The notes beneath the pieces are model-generated. The model was not told where the DNA came from. It saw nothing but the letters and a program-made list of their open reading frames with translations, and did not search any database. The position numbers were made by a program, and so were the translations under genes. A DNA stretch of 50,135 bases from Lysobacterales bacterium (GTDB taxonomy: Bacteria; Pseudomonadota; Gammaproteobacteria; Xanthomonadales; SZUA-36): positions 1-50,135 of the forward strand of contig JABDLD010000076.1 of NCBI GenBank assembly GCA_013001885.1, in the 5' to 3' direction. Below are positions 33,928 through 43,893 of this stretch, in pieces (position 1 is the first letter of the stretch; the number at the start of each line of letters is the position of its first letter).

Positions 33928-34716
33928 CTAAGCGCCTTGACCGGCGTCCTGTCGCCATGACTTTAACTGTTGAATCAGGGTGCTCAGAACTTCTGATGCG
34001 GGCCCTCTCAGGCACTGGTTGGCGTGCGGGCTCAAAGGCGTTTCCATCGGATTGATTTCGATCACTGCAGCCCCGTGTTCCAGCGCCAGCAGCGGCAGGC
34101 TGGCCGCGGGTTGCACCAGTGAAGTCGTTCCGGCGGAAATGCAGAAATCACAGCCCACAGCGGCCTCCATGGCAGCCTCGAGCGCGTGGCGTGGAAGCGT
34201 TTCACCGAACCAGACGACGTCAGGCCGGGCGAAACCATGGCCGATATAGGGTGATCGCGGCACATCCCCGGTTGAATCGGCAATCCATTGGGCGCTGATC
34301 GCACGCCCGGTCACATGGCAGCGGGAGCGCAGGATGTTGCCGTGAAGCTCGGTGACGTTCTTCGAGCCTGCAAGTTGATGCAGACCGTCAACGTTCTGCG
34401 TAATCAAACTCAGTGAGGGGACCATCGACTCCAGTTGGACCAATGCATGATGACCGCCGTGTGGCCTGGCTGACCTGACCGTCTCGCGGCGATCCTCGTA
34501 CCAATGCCAGACGCGGCCCGGGTTGGCCGCAAACGCCTCCGGGGTGGCCAGGTCCTCTGCCCTGAATTTCGCCCAAATTCCGGTTTGGGCATCCCTGAAT
34601 GTCGGAATTCCGCTTTCGGCAGACATCCCGGCCCCGCTGAGCACCATGACGTGACGGGCTTCGTCCAGTTGTTGCAGCAGGGCGTGGGTCAGTAATTGCG
34701 CGTTTGCGTTACTCAA
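33928..34716 (-). CDS. cobB: SIR2-family NAD-dependent protein deacylase without zinc cysteines
   Basis: A 262-residue sirtuin. NAD-binding [15 protein letters not shown] (28-42), [12 protein letters not shown] (106-117) and catalytic His125 in ELHGN are intact, as are PDVVWFGE and [12 protein letters not shown]. Tyr73 and Arg76 form the YxxR motif that in Sirt5 and CobB accepts succinyl- or malonyl-lysine. The zinc module is degenerate: only Cys133 remains where two CxxC pairs are normal. The gene begins 79 bases from the divergent miaB and runs toward kbl with a 22-base gap. Targets cannot be inferred; acyl-CoA synthetases are typical ones. Confidence 0.88.
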   Translation of the reverse strand: MSNANAQLLTHALLQQLDEARHVMVLSGAGMSAESGIPTFRDAQTGIWAKFRAEDLATPEAFAANPGRVWHWYEDRRETVRSARPHGGHHALVQLESMVPSLSLITQNVDGLHQLAGSKNVTELHGNILRSRCHVTGRAISAQWIADSTGDVPRSPYIGHGFARPDVVWFGETLPRHALEAAMEAAVGCDFCISAGTTSLVQPAASLPLLALEHGAAVIEINPMETPLSPHANQCLRGPASEVLSTLIQQLKSWRQDAGQGA

Positions 34717-34795
34717 TGAAACAATCCAATTATCGTGGCAGGAAAAGGGTCATGAGTGTATTCTACGCGGTTCGCTTCAAACACTGACGAATACA

Positions 34796-36148
34796 ATGAA
34801 AGGTAAGCTCTTTATAAAGACTCACGGTTGTCAGATGAATGAGTACGATTCCGGCAAAATGGCCGACGTGCTGGCGGCCTCTCATGGGCTGCAGTTGACC
34901 GACCGCGAGGAAGAAGCAGACGTCATCCTGATCAATACCTGCTCTATCCGTGAAAAGGCGCAGGAAAAGGTTTTCTCCCAACTGGGTCGCTGGAAAAAAC
35001 TCAAGAAGCAGAATCCCCAGGTCGTTATCGGTGTCGGCGGCTGTGTGGCCAGCCAGGAAGGAAAGGGCATTATCGATCGCGCGCCGATCGTGGACATGGT
35101 GTTCGGCCCCCAAACCCTGCATCGTTTACCATCGATGCTGGATGCCGTGCGGCAACAGGGGACGCCGTCGGTGGATGTGTCATTTCCGGAAGTCGAGAAA
35201 TTCGATAATCTGCCGGAGCCGGGCGCCCAGGGCGCAACCGCATTCGTGTCGGTGATGGAAGGCTGCAGCAAATACTGCACGTTCTGCGTGGTGCCTTATA
35301 CCCGCGGCGAAGAGATCAGCCGGCCTTTCGATGACGTGATCGCTGAATGCGCCGTGCTGGCGGACAAAGGCGTCAAGGAAATCAACCTGCTGGGGCAAAA
35401 CGTCAACGCCTACCGTGGACCCATGCACGATGGGACCTCGGCGGATCTTGCTTTGTTGATCCACTATGTTTCCGCGATAGACGGTATTGAGCGGGTCCGT
35501 TTCACCACCTCCCACCCGGTGGAATTTTCGCAAAGCCTGGTGGACGCCTACGGTGAAGTGCCGGAGTTGGCCAACTACCTCCACCTGCCGGTTCAGAGCG
35601 GATCCGACCGCGTGCTGGCCCTGATGAAAAGAGGCCACACGGTATTGGAATACAGGCAGAAAATCCGCCGACTGCGGGAAAAGCGGCCGGACATCAGCCT
35701 GTCCTCTGATTTTATCGTCGGCTTCCCCGGAGAAACAGAGCAGGACTTCGAGGCGACTCTGAAACTAATCAGCGAACTGAATTTCGACCAGAGTTTCAGC
35801 TTCATCTTCTCGGCGCGCCCCGGCACGCCTGCAGCCAGCCTGCCTGATGATGTGCCGCTGGAAGTGAAAAAAGAGCGCTTGATGCGGTTGCAGGCGCTGG
35901 TCAACAGCCAGGCGGCCGCTATCAGTCGCGACATGGTGGGGAGCACACAGCGCATCCTGGTGGAAGGGACGAGTAAAAAAGATTCGAAGCAATTGGCGGG
36001 CCGGACAGAGAATAATCGCGTGGTCAATTTTGACGGCGACACCCGCCTGGTGGGCCAGTTCGTTGATGTGGCGATTACCGAGGCATTGCATCATTCGCTG
36101 CGCGGCAGAGTCGTGACCCGGCCTTACCCAGTGGCAGAGTCAGCATGA
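34796..36148 (+). CDS. miaB: tRNA-2-methylthio-N6-dimethylallyladenosine synthase
   Basis: MiaB adds a methylthio group to i6A37 of tRNAs reading UNN codons. The 450-residue radical-SAM methylthiotransferase has an N-terminal UPF0004 domain with cluster cysteines 12, 49 and 83 ([25 protein letters not shown]). The radical-SAM motif is CSKYCTFC (157, 161, 164). The C-terminal TRAM domain covers about residues 380-445. ATG 34796 gives the usual N-terminus [15 protein letters not shown]. It overlaps ybeZ by 4 bases and heads the miaB-ybeZ-ybeY-corC operon. Confidence 0.97.
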   Translation: MKGKLFIKTHGCQMNEYDSGKMADVLAASHGLQLTDREEEADVILINTCSIREKAQEKVFSQLGRWKKLKKQNPQVVIGVGGCVASQEGKGIIDRAPIVDMVFGPQTLHRLPSMLDAVRQQGTPSVDVSFPEVEKFDNLPEPGAQGATAFVSVMEGCSKYCTFCVVPYTRGEEISRPFDDVIAECAVLADKGVKEINLLGQNVNAYRGPMHDGTSADLALLIHYVSAIDGIERVRFTTSHPVEFSQSLVDAYGEVPELANYLHLPVQSGSDRVLALMKRGHTVLEYRQKIRRLREKRPDISLSSDFIVGFPGETEQDFEATLKLISELNFDQSFSFIFSARPGTPAASLPDDVPLEVKKERLMRLQALVNSQAAAISRDMVGSTQRILVEGTSKKDSKQLAGRTENNRVVNFDGDTRLVGQFVDVAITEALHHSLRGRVVTRPYPVAESA

Positions 36149-37122
36149 CGGACCGGTTACCGCTCGAATTGGAACCCGCGGATACGCTTCGTCTTGCCAA
36201 TCTTTGCGGACAGTTCGATGAGCATCTGAAACAGATTGAATCCCGCCTCGGGGTGCAGATTTTCTGTCGCGGAAATCTGTTCACTATCGAGGGTCCCAAG
36301 CGTGCGGCGCGGGCCGCGCGGCGGCTGCTTCAGAGTCTCTACCGGCTTTCTGCCACCGATGTTCTGACACCGGATGTCATCAACCTGCACCTGCAGGAAT
36401 CAGGTATGGCTGAAATGGGTACTGAAGAAGGTGAAATGGAAGATGCAGAGGAGGTAACGGTCAAGACCAAGCGCGGCATTATCCGCGGCCGGGGCCCTAA
36501 TCAGAAAGCTTACCTGAAGCACATCGTTCGCCATGCCATCAATTTCGGTGTCGGTCCCGCCGGAACCGGCAAAACCTATCTCGCTGTCGCTTGTGCGGTG
36601 GCGGCGCTGCAGGAAGACCAGGTGCAGAGAATTGTGCTGGTGAGACCGGCGGTGGAGGCGGGGGAGCGTCTTGGTTTTCTTCCCGGTGACATGGCGCAAA
36701 AAGTAGATCCCTACCTTCGCCCGCTATACGACGCGCTTTATGAAATGCTCGGGTTCGAGCGGGTCGCCACCCTGATTGAACGCAACGTCATCGAAGTGGC
36801 GCCGCTGGCGTTCATGCGGGGCAGAACCCTGAACGATGCTTTCGTGATCCTGGATGAGGCCCAAAACACAACCCGCGAGCAAATGAAGATGTTCCTGACG
36901 CGTATCGGTTTCGGCTCAACGGCCGTGGTGACTGGAGACATCACCCAGATCGATTTACCGAGCAAGTCAATGTCAGGATTAAAGCACGCGCTGGGTATCC
37001 TGGCTGATGTGAAGGGCGTGAGCTTCACTTTTTTCTCGCCAAGAGACGTCGTGCGCCATCCGATGGTGCAGCATATTGTGGAAGCCTACGAACGCGAATC
37101 CAGCAAATCGAATGAAAGTTGA
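36145..37122 (+). CDS. ybeZ: PhoH-like ATPase YbeZ
   Basis: A 325-residue PhoH-family P-loop ATPase. Walker A is [12 protein letters not shown] and Walker B is [37 protein letters not shown] and [12 protein letters not shown] are strong family signatures. The N-terminal 100 residues carry a KH-like RNA-binding segment ([24 protein letters not shown]). YbeZ works with the neighbouring YbeY ribonuclease in RNA processing or ribosome quality control, though its exact reaction is unsettled. It overlaps miaB by 4 bases and ybeY by 11 bases. Confidence 0.95.
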   Translation: MTDRLPLELEPADTLRLANLCGQFDEHLKQIESRLGVQIFCRGNLFTIEGPKRAARAARRLLQSLYRLSATDVLTPDVINLHLQESGMAEMGTEEGEMEDAEEVTVKTKRGIIRGRGPNQKAYLKHIVRHAINFGVGPAGTGKTYLAVACAVAALQEDQVQRIVLVRPAVEAGERLGFLPGDMAQKVDPYLRPLYDALYEMLGFERVATLIERNVIEVAPLAFMRGRTLNDAFVILDEAQNTTREQMKMFLTRIGFGSTAVVTGDITQIDLPSKSMSGLKHALGILADVKGVSFTFFSPRDVVRHPMVQHIVEAYERESSKSNES

Positions 37123-37558
37123 ACTCGACATTCAAAATGCCTCAACTGAAAAACCGGTGCCGGACCGTGAACAATTCAGGTTATGGGTCGAGTGCGCTTT
37201 GCAGGGCAGACCGGATTGTGAGCTGACCCTGCGCCTGGTGGATAAGGCCGAAAGCAGACAGCTCAATTCCCGGTACCGGGGCAAGGACAAACCGACTAAC
37301 GTATTGTCCTTTCCCGCCGAACTTCCTCCGGGCATCGATATCCCGCTGCTCGGCGATATTGTCCTGTGCGCCCCCGTGGTAGCCGAAGAGGCAGCCGTTC
37401 AGGACAAACCCGTGGCGGCGCACTGGGCTCACCTGGTCATCCACGGTGTGCTGCACCTGCTTGGGCATGAGCACCAGCACGAGCGGGATGCCGCAGAGAT
37501 GGAGTCGATCGAAATTGAAATGCTGTCCTCACTGGGTATCGCAAATCCGTACGGCTGA
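37112..37558 (+). CDS. ybeY: Endoribonuclease YbeY
   Basis: YbeY is a zinc-dependent endoribonuclease involved in 16S rRNA 3' maturation and ribosome quality control. The 148-residue product contains [14 protein letters not shown] and the zinc-binding [11 protein letters not shown] near residues 112-122, with three histidines. ATG 37112 begins MKVELDIQN, the typical N-terminus, and lies inside the ybeZ 3' end. The frame is open up to 37076, but that part has no family resemblance. corC starts 108 bases later, a longer gap than elsewhere in this operon. Confidence 0.95.
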   Translation: MKVELDIQNASTEKPVPDREQFRLWVECALQGRPDCELTLRLVDKAESRQLNSRYRGKDKPTNVLSFPAELPPGIDIPLLGDIVLCAPVVAEEAAVQDKPVAAHWAHLVIHGVLHLLGHEHQHERDAAEMESIEIEMLSSLGIANPYG

Positions 37559-37666
37559 CACCTGCAAGTTAATTCTGGTGTCCACAAAACTTAAAAAACA
37601 CTGGATTAGCTGGGGTCGTGACCCTATATTCGGGGGGACGCAATCTGCGTTGCCAGTTTCATCAAC
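37559..37666 (+). promoter_or_regulatory. ybeY-corC spacer with inverted repeat and -10-like element
   Basis: The only real gap in the miaB operon. It holds an inverted repeat GGGTC-GT-GACCC at 37613-37624 directly followed by TATATT (37625-37630), which resembles a -10. The best -35 (TGGATT, 37602-37607, 17-base spacer) is weak. This could be an internal promoter for corC and the DUF4105 gene. Confidence 0.3.
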
Positions 37667-38512
37667 ATGAACGAAGACCAATCGAGTAGCGGTTCCGGCA
37701 AGAAAACCTGGGTTGAAAAAATAGGCGCGGCCTTTTCAAACCAGATTCGGGACCGTCAGCATCTGCTGGAAATCCTCAATGAAGCGTGTGAACAGGGCCT
37801 GGTCGACGCCGATGCGCTGGCAATGATGGAAGGCGCTCTTGAAGTGTCAGAAACCCAGGTTCGCGACGCGATGATTCCGCGCTCCCAGATGGTGGTCGTT
37901 AACGTCGACTCCGAGCTCGAAGCTTTCTTGCCGCAGTTACTGGAATCCGGGCATTCCAGGTTTCCGGTTATTGGCGAGGACAAGGATGAAGTCGTTGGAA
38001 TCCTGATAGCCAAGGACCTGCTGCCGCATCTGGCTTCTGGTGGGGAGGAGTTCGACCTGTCCGCCACTATCCGACCCGCGGTCGTGATTCCTGAAAGCAA
38101 ACGGCTGAATGTGCTGCTGCGTGATTTTCGGGTCAGCCGGAATCACATGGCCATTGTTGTCGACGAGTACGGCGGCGTTTCCGGCCTGATTACCATCGAG
38201 GATGTGCTCGAGGAAATCGTCGGCGAGATCGACGATGAGTACGATGAGGAAGAAGAATCCCTGATCCTGCGGATCGGAGAAAACAGTTACCAGGTGCAGG
38301 CTTTAACGCCCATCGACGAGTTGAACGAGCGCTTTGAAAGTAATCTGAGCGATAACGATTACGGCACTGTCGGAGGGCTGTTGCTCGCCGAATTCGGCAG
38401 GGTTCCCGAGTACGACGATATCGTCACCTTGGGGGACCGGTTCGAATTTCGTGTCATCAAGGCCGACAGCCGTCGCATCATTACGCTGGAGATGAATGTC
38501 CTCACTCGCTAA
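37667..38512 (+). CDS. corC: CorC/YbeX family CBS-domain protein
   Basis: A 281-residue cytosolic protein with two CBS domains (about residues 68-190) containing VRDAMIPRSQMVVVN, HSRFPVIGEDKDEVVGILIAKDLL and HMAIVVDEYGGVSGLITIEDVLEEIVGEI. A C-terminal CorC/HlyC domain follows (about 205-280). E. coli YbeX/CorC is tied to magnesium/cobalt resistance and, more recently, to ribosome metabolism. The membrane DUF21 domain of full-length CorC-type transporters is absent, as in E. coli YbeX. Its last 17 bases overlap the DUF4105 gene. Confidence 0.93.
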   Translation: MNEDQSSSGSGKKTWVEKIGAAFSNQIRDRQHLLEILNEACEQGLVDADALAMMEGALEVSETQVRDAMIPRSQMVVVNVDSELEAFLPQLLESGHSRFPVIGEDKDEVVGILIAKDLLPHLASGGEEFDLSATIRPAVVIPESKRLNVLLRDFRVSRNHMAIVVDEYGGVSGLITIEDVLEEIVGEIDDEYDEEEESLILRIGENSYQVQALTPIDELNERFESNLSDNDYGTVGGLLLAEFGRVPEYDDIVTLGDRFEFRVIKADSRRIITLEMNVLTR

Positions 38513-39731
38513 GGGTGCTGCAGCGCGGTGGCTTCGGCGTTTACTCATGCTTTTGGCGATTGCCTGTTCATTTCCGGTCTCGGCGGCGGATGGCGCTCAG
38601 CCCGGGGAACCGGAAATCTGGCTCGTTACCTATGGTCCCGGCGAAATCTACTGGCAGCGGTTTGGCCATAACGCCATCTGGGTCCGCGATCCCGGGCTGG
38701 GCCTGGATCATGTGTTCAACTTCGGTTTTTTTGATTTTCAGCAAGAAGATTTCTTCGTGCGGTTTCTCAAGGGCAGAATGCTTTATTTTTCCGCGGCACG
38801 GCCCGCGCAGGAGGAATTTACCAGCTACATCAATGAAAACCGTTCTATCCGGGCCCAACGACTGGATTTGTCCAGCGACCAGAAACTGGTTCTGACCGAG
38901 CACCTGCTGGCGGAAATCAGGCCGGAAAACAGGGACTACCTCTACGATTATTATCTAAATAACTGCTCCACCCGCGTTCGCGACGCGATCGACCTGGCCA
39001 TGGGCGGCCTGTTGAAGGCGGAATTCCTGCCGCGGCCCGCGACTCAGACCTGGCGCGACCACACCCGGCGGCTGACGCACGCGGATTTCTGGCTCTACCT
39101 CGGGTTGGAAATCGGGCTCGGTTCTCCTGTTGACCAGACGATCAGCCGCTGGGACGAGATGTTCATCCCCGAATTGCTGGCCGAGAGCCTGGCTTCGCTG
39201 GAGTATGCGGGGGGTGAAGCGGGCCGGCCGCTCGTTGTGGAGGACGTCGCACTGTTTACCTCTTCAATCGTGTCGCCGCCCGCATCGCCGCATGCCTGGT
39301 GGCCGAGATACCTGTTGGCCTCGCTGATCGTGTTGCTGGCTGCTGCATTGCTATGTCGATTTGTAGGCTCCAGGGGCGCCGTGCTGTTGGCGCGGTGCTG
39401 GCTGGTGCTCTCGGGCGCGATCGGTGTCGTCCTGCTGTTTTTCTGGCTCGGGACGGATCACTCGGTCACCAGGTTCAATATGAACCTGCTGGTCGTCTGT
39501 CCTGCCTGGCTGTTGCTGGCATTCTGGACCGACAACGAGCAACGGGTTTTGCAAATCATCGCCGTTGTTTCAAGCCTTGCGGTGGCTTTATTCTGGCTGC
39601 CTCCTCATCAATACAACGCAGATGTCCTGGCTGCGTTCATCCCATTGAATCTGGCATCTGCATACGGCCTGTTCAGATACCGGTCTCTGTCAGCAAATCG
39701 GCCTGATGTTCCTGCATCAGCGGATCGATGA
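38496..39731 (+). CDS. DUF4105 / Lnb-like protein, candidate lipoprotein N-acyltransferase
   Basis: A 411-residue protein. Residues 1-31 form a signal peptide. Residues about 38-265 are a periplasmic DUF4105 domain with [16 protein letters not shown] (His58) and [16 protein letters not shown] (Cys157), a His/Cys pair that looks catalytic. Five hydrophobic helices follow (about 273-290, 297-318, 329-345, 352-370, 375-392). As I recall, DUF4105 proteins in Bacteroides (Lnb) N-acylate lipoproteins. The gene occupies the lnt position of the miaB-ybeZ-ybeY-corC operon and overlaps corC. ATG 38496 has GGAG 4 bases ahead. The tail overlaps prfA by 59 bases. Family call is good; the function is inference. 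Confidence 0.8.
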   Translation: MSSLAKGAAARWLRRLLMLLAIACSFPVSAADGAQPGEPEIWLVTYGPGEIYWQRFGHNAIWVRDPGLGLDHVFNFGFFDFQQEDFFVRFLKGRMLYFSAARPAQEEFTSYINENRSIRAQRLDLSSDQKLVLTEHLLAEIRPENRDYLYDYYLNNCSTRVRDAIDLAMGGLLKAEFLPRPATQTWRDHTRRLTHADFWLYLGLEIGLGSPVDQTISRWDEMFIPELLAESLASLEYAGGEAGRPLVVEDVALFTSSIVSPPASPHAWWPRYLLASLIVLLAAALLCRFVGSRGAVLLARCWLVLSGAIGVVLLFFWLGTDHSVTRFNMNLLVVCPAWLLLAFWTDNEQRVLQIIAVVSSLAVALFWLPPHQYNADVLAAFIPLNLASAYGLFRYRSLSANRPDVPASADR

Positions 39732-40755
39732 GCATGTCCAGATTGCCGGCCATGATCTCTTCGAGTTTGTAAAGCGTTAGATTGATTCGGTGATCAGTGA
39801 CCCGGCCCTGAGGAAAATTATAGGTCCGGATGCGTTGCGAGCGGTCGCCGCTGCCGACCTGGACGCGGCGGGATTCCGCGATTTCAGTTTCCTGACGGGA
39901 ACGCTCCTGCTCCAGCAGTCGCGCCTGAAGCAGTGACATGGCCCGTGCACGGTTCTTGTGCTGGGATCGCTCATCCTGGCACTCCACGACAATTCCGCTG
40001 GGCAGGTGCGTGAGCCGAATAGCGGAATCCGTTTTGTTGACGTGCTGGCCGCCTGCTCCTGAGGCCCGGAAAGTGTCCACCCTCAAATCGGCCGGATTGA
40101 TGTCGATTTCCTCCACATTTTCCACTTCCGGCAGGATCGCCACTGTGCACGCCGAAGTATGGATCCGCCCCTGTGACTCGGTCTCGGGAACGCGCTGCAC
40201 CCGGTGCGTGCCGGATTCGAACTTGAAACGCGAATAGGCCCCCTGTCCGGCCACCAGCGCGATGATTTCCTTGAATCCACCGTGCTCCCCCTGGTTTTCA
40301 CTCAGTACTTCCAGCGGCCAGCCCCGAACATCGGCATATTTCTGATACATTCTGAACAGGTCGCCCGCAAACAGGGCGGCCTCATCACCGCCGGTGCCGG
40401 CCCGGATTTCCAGAAATATATTATTTTCGTCGTTGGGGTCTTTCGGCAGCAGCAACAGCTGGATTTCTTTTTCCAGGTGTTCCAGCCTCCGGGTGGCGCT
40501 TTGCAACTCATCCTCGACCATTTCGCGCAGATCGTCATCCCCCTCGCTCAGCATCTGCCGGGCATCGCTGACGGCCGCCTGCGTTCGGTTCCACTCCAGC
40601 CAGGACTTGACCACCGGCTCCAGTTGCGAATATTCCACCGATAGTTCACGAAAGCGGTTCTGGTCGGAAAACACTTCCGGCTGCGATAGCAACAGGCCGA
40701 TTTCCTCGTACCTCGAGGCTGCCTGCTGGAGCCGCTCATGAATCGTGGGTTTCAT
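39673..40755 (-). CDS. prfA: Peptide chain release factor 1
   Basis: RF1 terminates translation at UAA and UAG. The 360-residue product has the anticodon-like tripeptide PET (190-192, in [10 protein letters not shown]), which fits the RF1 PxT rule and excludes RF2. The universal GGQ lies at 235-237 in [10 protein letters not shown]. Length equals E. coli RF1. It overlaps hemA by 4 bases, the conserved hemA-prfA order. prmC, which methylates the GGQ glutamine and normally follows, is not here. Instead the gene ends tail to tail inside the DUF4105 gene. Confidence 0.97.
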   Translation of the reverse strand: MKPTIHERLQQAASRYEEIGLLLSQPEVFSDQNRFRELSVEYSQLEPVVKSWLEWNRTQAAVSDARQMLSEGDDDLREMVEDELQSATRRLEHLEKEIQLLLLPKDPNDENNIFLEIRAGTGGDEAALFAGDLFRMYQKYADVRGWPLEVLSENQGEHGGFKEIIALVAGQGAYSRFKFESGTHRVQRVPETESQGRIHTSACTVAILPEVENVEEIDINPADLRVDTFRASGAGGQHVNKTDSAIRLTHLPSGIVVECQDERSQHKNRARAMSLLQARLLEQERSRQETEIAESRRVQVGSGDRSQRIRTYNFPQGRVTDHRINLTLYKLEEIMAGNLDMLIDPLMQEHQADLLTETGI

Positions 40756-42020
40756 TCGTCCTCGGCCTGTTCCTCCAACCTGAAAATCCGGTCGGCGGCC
40801 TTGAGTACCTCGTAGTCCTGGTTTTCGGCAGCCTCGCGCAGCCTCTTGCTGGGATGGTGCAGGATTTTGTTGGTCAGGGTCCGGGTCAGCTGATCGAGAA
40901 CTTCTGCCGGGTCCTGGCCCGCCTCGAGTTTGCGCAGCGCCCGGTCCCGCAGTTCCTCCTCGAATCCGTGGGACTGTTCACGAATTCTCTTCAGGGTGCG
41001 CGCGGCCCTCTTTCCGGACAGCCAGCGCATGAATCCGGCTACTGCCGTTTCAACATCCGCGCTGGCTGACTGGGCCGCTGCATTTCGCTGCTCCATGTTT
41101 TCGTCGACCACCTGCTGCAGGTCGTCGATAGTGTAGAGGTACACATCCTTGACCCGGGAGATTTCCGGGTCAATGTCACGGGGGACAGCTATGTCCACCA
41201 GGAACATCGGCCGGTACCTGCGCTGACGCAATGCGGCCTTGATGTCCGCTTTCATGATCACGGGACTGGGGCTGGCCGTGGAACTGATGAGAATATCAGC
41301 CATGGGCAAAGCTTCTCCCAGCTGGTCCAGCGTCATCGCAGTCGCTCCCAGTTCGGCTGAAATTTCCCTGGCCTTATCCATACTGCGGTTCACAATCAGC
41401 AAGTTGGCGATACCGTGGTCGCGCAAGTACCGTCCGCACAGCTGGACCATTTCGCCGGCGCCCACCAGCACCACCGTTTTGGTTCCCAGGTCGCCAAAGA
41501 TCTGGCGGGCCAGGACAACGGCCGTGTAGGCCACCGACACCGTATGGTCGCTGATGCCCGAATTCGTCCTGATAAACTTCGCGGCATTGAACGTATGTTG
41601 GAACAGGCGATCGAGCACTTTGCCCAGACTGCCGGCATCGTGCGCCTGTTGCCACGCCTCTTTCAGCTGGCCCAGGATCTGGGTCTCTCCGAGAACCAGC
41701 GAATCCAGACCGCTGGCAACCCTTATCAGGTGGCGGGCCGCATCCTCGCCTTCGTATTGATACAGGTGCATGTCGAGTTCGCCTGCCGGAATGTCGTTGA
41801 TCCGGTGCACCCATTCGATCAGGTTCGCTTTTCCGTCCGCGGTTGACAGGCAGTAGATTTCGGTGCGGTTGCAGGTTCCCAGAATCAGTACTTCCTCGAC
41901 TCCGGGAAGCGCGCATAGCTGACGGACACGGTCTGGATACTCAGACCGTGATATGGCTACCTTCTCCCTGATATCGATAGGGGCGGTATGATGACTGATT
42001 CCAACCGTAAAAAGAGGCAT
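40752..42020 (-). CDS. hemA: Glutamyl-tRNA reductase
   Basis: HemA makes glutamate-1-semialdehyde from glutamyl-tRNA with NADPH, the first committed step of C5-pathway haem synthesis. It has 422 residues. [16 protein letters not shown] opens the protein and [10 protein letters not shown] carries catalytic Cys50. [17 protein letters not shown] follows, then the NADPH domain with [17 protein letters not shown] and [14 protein letters not shown]. The C-terminal dimerisation helices are present. A good promoter lies 28 bases upstream. It is cotranscribed with prfA and diverges from the TPR lipoprotein gene, with lolB after that, as in other gammaproteobacteria. Confidence 0.97.
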   Translation of the reverse strand: MPLFTVGISHHTAPIDIREKVAISRSEYPDRVRQLCALPGVEEVLILGTCNRTEIYCLSTADGKANLIEWVHRINDIPAGELDMHLYQYEGEDAARHLIRVASGLDSLVLGETQILGQLKEAWQQAHDAGSLGKVLDRLFQHTFNAAKFIRTNSGISDHTVSVAYTAVVLARQIFGDLGTKTVVLVGAGEMVQLCGRYLRDHGIANLLIVNRSMDKAREISAELGATAMTLDQLGEALPMADILISSTASPSPVIMKADIKAALRQRRYRPMFLVDIAVPRDIDPEISRVKDVYLYTIDDLQQVVDENMEQRNAAAQSASADVETAVAGFMRWLSGKRAARTLKRIREQSHGFEEELRDRALRKLEAGQDPAEVLDQLTRTLTNKILHHPSKRLREAAENQDYEVLKAADRIFRLEEQAEDE

Positions 42021-42047
42021 GTGTTAAATGTCTAGGCTCGCGCGCTG

Positions 42048-42076
42048 ATTCTGCGGGTGAATACCCCTTTTATCAA
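42048..42076 (-). promoter_or_regulatory. Predicted hemA-prfA promoter
   Basis: Read on the reverse strand: TTGATA (-35, five of six) at 42076-42071, a 17-base spacer, and CAGAAT (-10, four of six) at 42053-42048. Transcription would start about 20 bases before the hemA ATG. The match is the second best promoter in the window. Confidence 0.5.
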
Positions 42077-42144
42077 GTTGGAATGGCCAGTATTTGTTTG
42101 AACGGGATTGGTTCAGCCGCGGCAAACGCGTATCCTTTGCACCC

Positions 42145-43893
42145 ATGAAAAGCTGCTTGCTAGCAATAATCACATCCGCCGGAATGATCCTGCTGATGAA
42201 CGGTTGCGCGGCCACCGGGGCGCGCGACGGAGATGCGGGCCGCTCCGAAGCGCCTGCTCCGGAAGCGGCTGAACAAACGCCTGAAGCCGGCGCCATGCCG
42301 GTAGCGCCAACCGACGAAGAAGTGATGTACCGGATATTTGCTGCAGAATATCTCGGGTCCGAAGGGGATTTTGAGTCCGCTGTCGCTGACTACCTTGAGG
42401 CGGCAATGATTTCGGAGGACCCGGCCATCGCCCGCAGGGCAACCCGTGTGGCCTACGCAGCCGAAGCCTGGCAGCAGGCCGCGATGGCGGCAGACCGCTG
42501 GGCCCTGCTGGATCCCTCCAACGTCGCTGCGCACGAGTCCGCAGCCATTGCGATGCTGCTTGTCGGCGACTACCTGGGTGCCGAGTACCAGATCATCAAG
42601 ATCCTCGACTTGATGGGCGATTCAACCGAAGCCTGGATGAAGGTTTCCAATATGCTCTCTCAAGCGGGCAGCCCTGAGAACGCGGATGAAATGCTGGGCC
42701 AGATTCTGGCCGCCCGGGAATCAGTAGACAACGCCTACGCGCTTTTCGCCCGAAGCCAACTCGCTGCCCGTTCGAAAGACCTCAACCGGGCATTCGAACT
42801 GGCCAGGCAGGCGGTCGAACTCAGCCCGGAGCGTGTGGAGTTCCTGACGTGGGCGGGCAGGCTCGCGCTCAATCTGCAACTCACGGAGACCGGGCTGGAG
42901 TATGTCCGCAGAGCGTGGGAGCTCGAGCCGGAAGATCATGACCTGTCCCTGGCCTATGCCGACCTGCTCGCCAGGCATGGCCAGGAAGAGGAGGCCCGCA
43001 CCGTGATGCGGGAAATGCCGCAGTCTCCCGATGTCATGTTGTCCCGAATACTTTTTGAGTTGAGGGCGCAGGAGCGTGAGGCGGCCGACAAACTCTATGC
43101 TCAGTTCGAGCAAATGAATTTTGAAGATACGCAGGCAAAAGTGTTCTTCCAGGCACAGGCCGCAGAAGCCCTGGGTTACTTCAGGCAGGCGATTGGCTTC
43201 TATGGGCAGGTGGAATCCGGCGACAGGGCTCTTGCTGCCGCTATCCGTGTGGCGGAACTCAAGGCCATGGAGGGAGACATCCCAGCGGCACGACAGGAAC
43301 TGGTCCGGCTGCGTGAGGGGAATAACCCGGTAATCGTCGAAGAAAGCTGGCTGGCCGAAGCACGTATCCTGCGCGAAGCCGGCCGCCGGGAGGAGTCTTT
43401 CCAGGTGCTGGACGATGCCCTGGGGAGCATGCCCGACTCCATCGCGATTTTGTACTCGCACGCCCTTCTGGCTGCTGAACTCGGTTGGGTCGATATTGCC
43501 GAAAGCGACTTGCGAGTGGTTATTGCGGCGCAGCCTGAAAACGCTGCCGCCCTCAATGCGCTTGGATACACGCTGGCGGATCAAACGGAACGCTACGGGG
43601 AAGCTGAGGCCCTGATCAGGCAGGCCTACATTCTGCAGCCAGACGAACCGTCGATCATCGACAGCATGGGCTGGGTCACTTTTCGCCTCGGCCGCCTGGA
43701 AGAGGCCATCCAGTTTTTGCAAAAAGCCTGGCAGCTGGACAAAAACCCGGAAATCGCCGCCCACCTGGGCGAAGTGCTTTGGGTCAGCGGCAAGCGCGAC
43801 GCAGCCATGGCCGTATGGCGAGAAGGATTGGCCGTCGACAGCAGCAACATGGTGCTGGTTGAAACGCTCGAGCGCCTGGGCGCAAGCCCGTGA
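42145..43893 (+). CDS. Tetratricopeptide-repeat lipoprotein
   Basis: A 582-residue lipoprotein. The signal ends in a lipobox LMNGC with Cys21. An Ala/Pro/Glu-rich linker runs to about residue 50. The rest is TPR-like helix pairs throughout, clearest near the C-terminus in AALNALGYTLADQTERYGEAEALI and PSIIDSMGWVTFRLGRLEEAIQFLQKAW. Many gammaproteobacteria carry such a gene between hemA and lolB. The role is probably envelope protein assembly or scaffolding, but this is not established. I choose ATG 42145, giving a normal lipoprotein signal, over the upstream ATG 42094. The stop overlaps the lolB GTG start. Confidence 0.85.
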   Translation: MKSCLLAIITSAGMILLMNGCAATGARDGDAGRSEAPAPEAAEQTPEAGAMPVAPTDEEVMYRIFAAEYLGSEGDFESAVADYLEAAMISEDPAIARRATRVAYAAEAWQQAAMAADRWALLDPSNVAAHESAAIAMLLVGDYLGAEYQIIKILDLMGDSTEAWMKVSNMLSQAGSPENADEMLGQILAARESVDNAYALFARSQLAARSKDLNRAFELARQAVELSPERVEFLTWAGRLALNLQLTETGLEYVRRAWELEPEDHDLSLAYADLLARHGQEEEARTVMREMPQSPDVMLSRILFELRAQEREAADKLYAQFEQMNFEDTQAKVFFQAQAAEALGYFRQAIGFYGQVESGDRALAAAIRVAELKAMEGDIPAARQELVRLREGNNPVIVEESWLAEARILREAGRREESFQVLDDALGSMPDSIAILYSHALLAAELGWVDIAESDLRVVIAAQPENAAALNALGYTLADQTERYGEAEALIRQAYILQPDEPSIIDSMGWVTFRLGRLEEAIQFLQKAWQLDKNPEIAAHLGEVLWVSGKRDAAMAVWREGLAVDSSNMVLVETLERLGASP

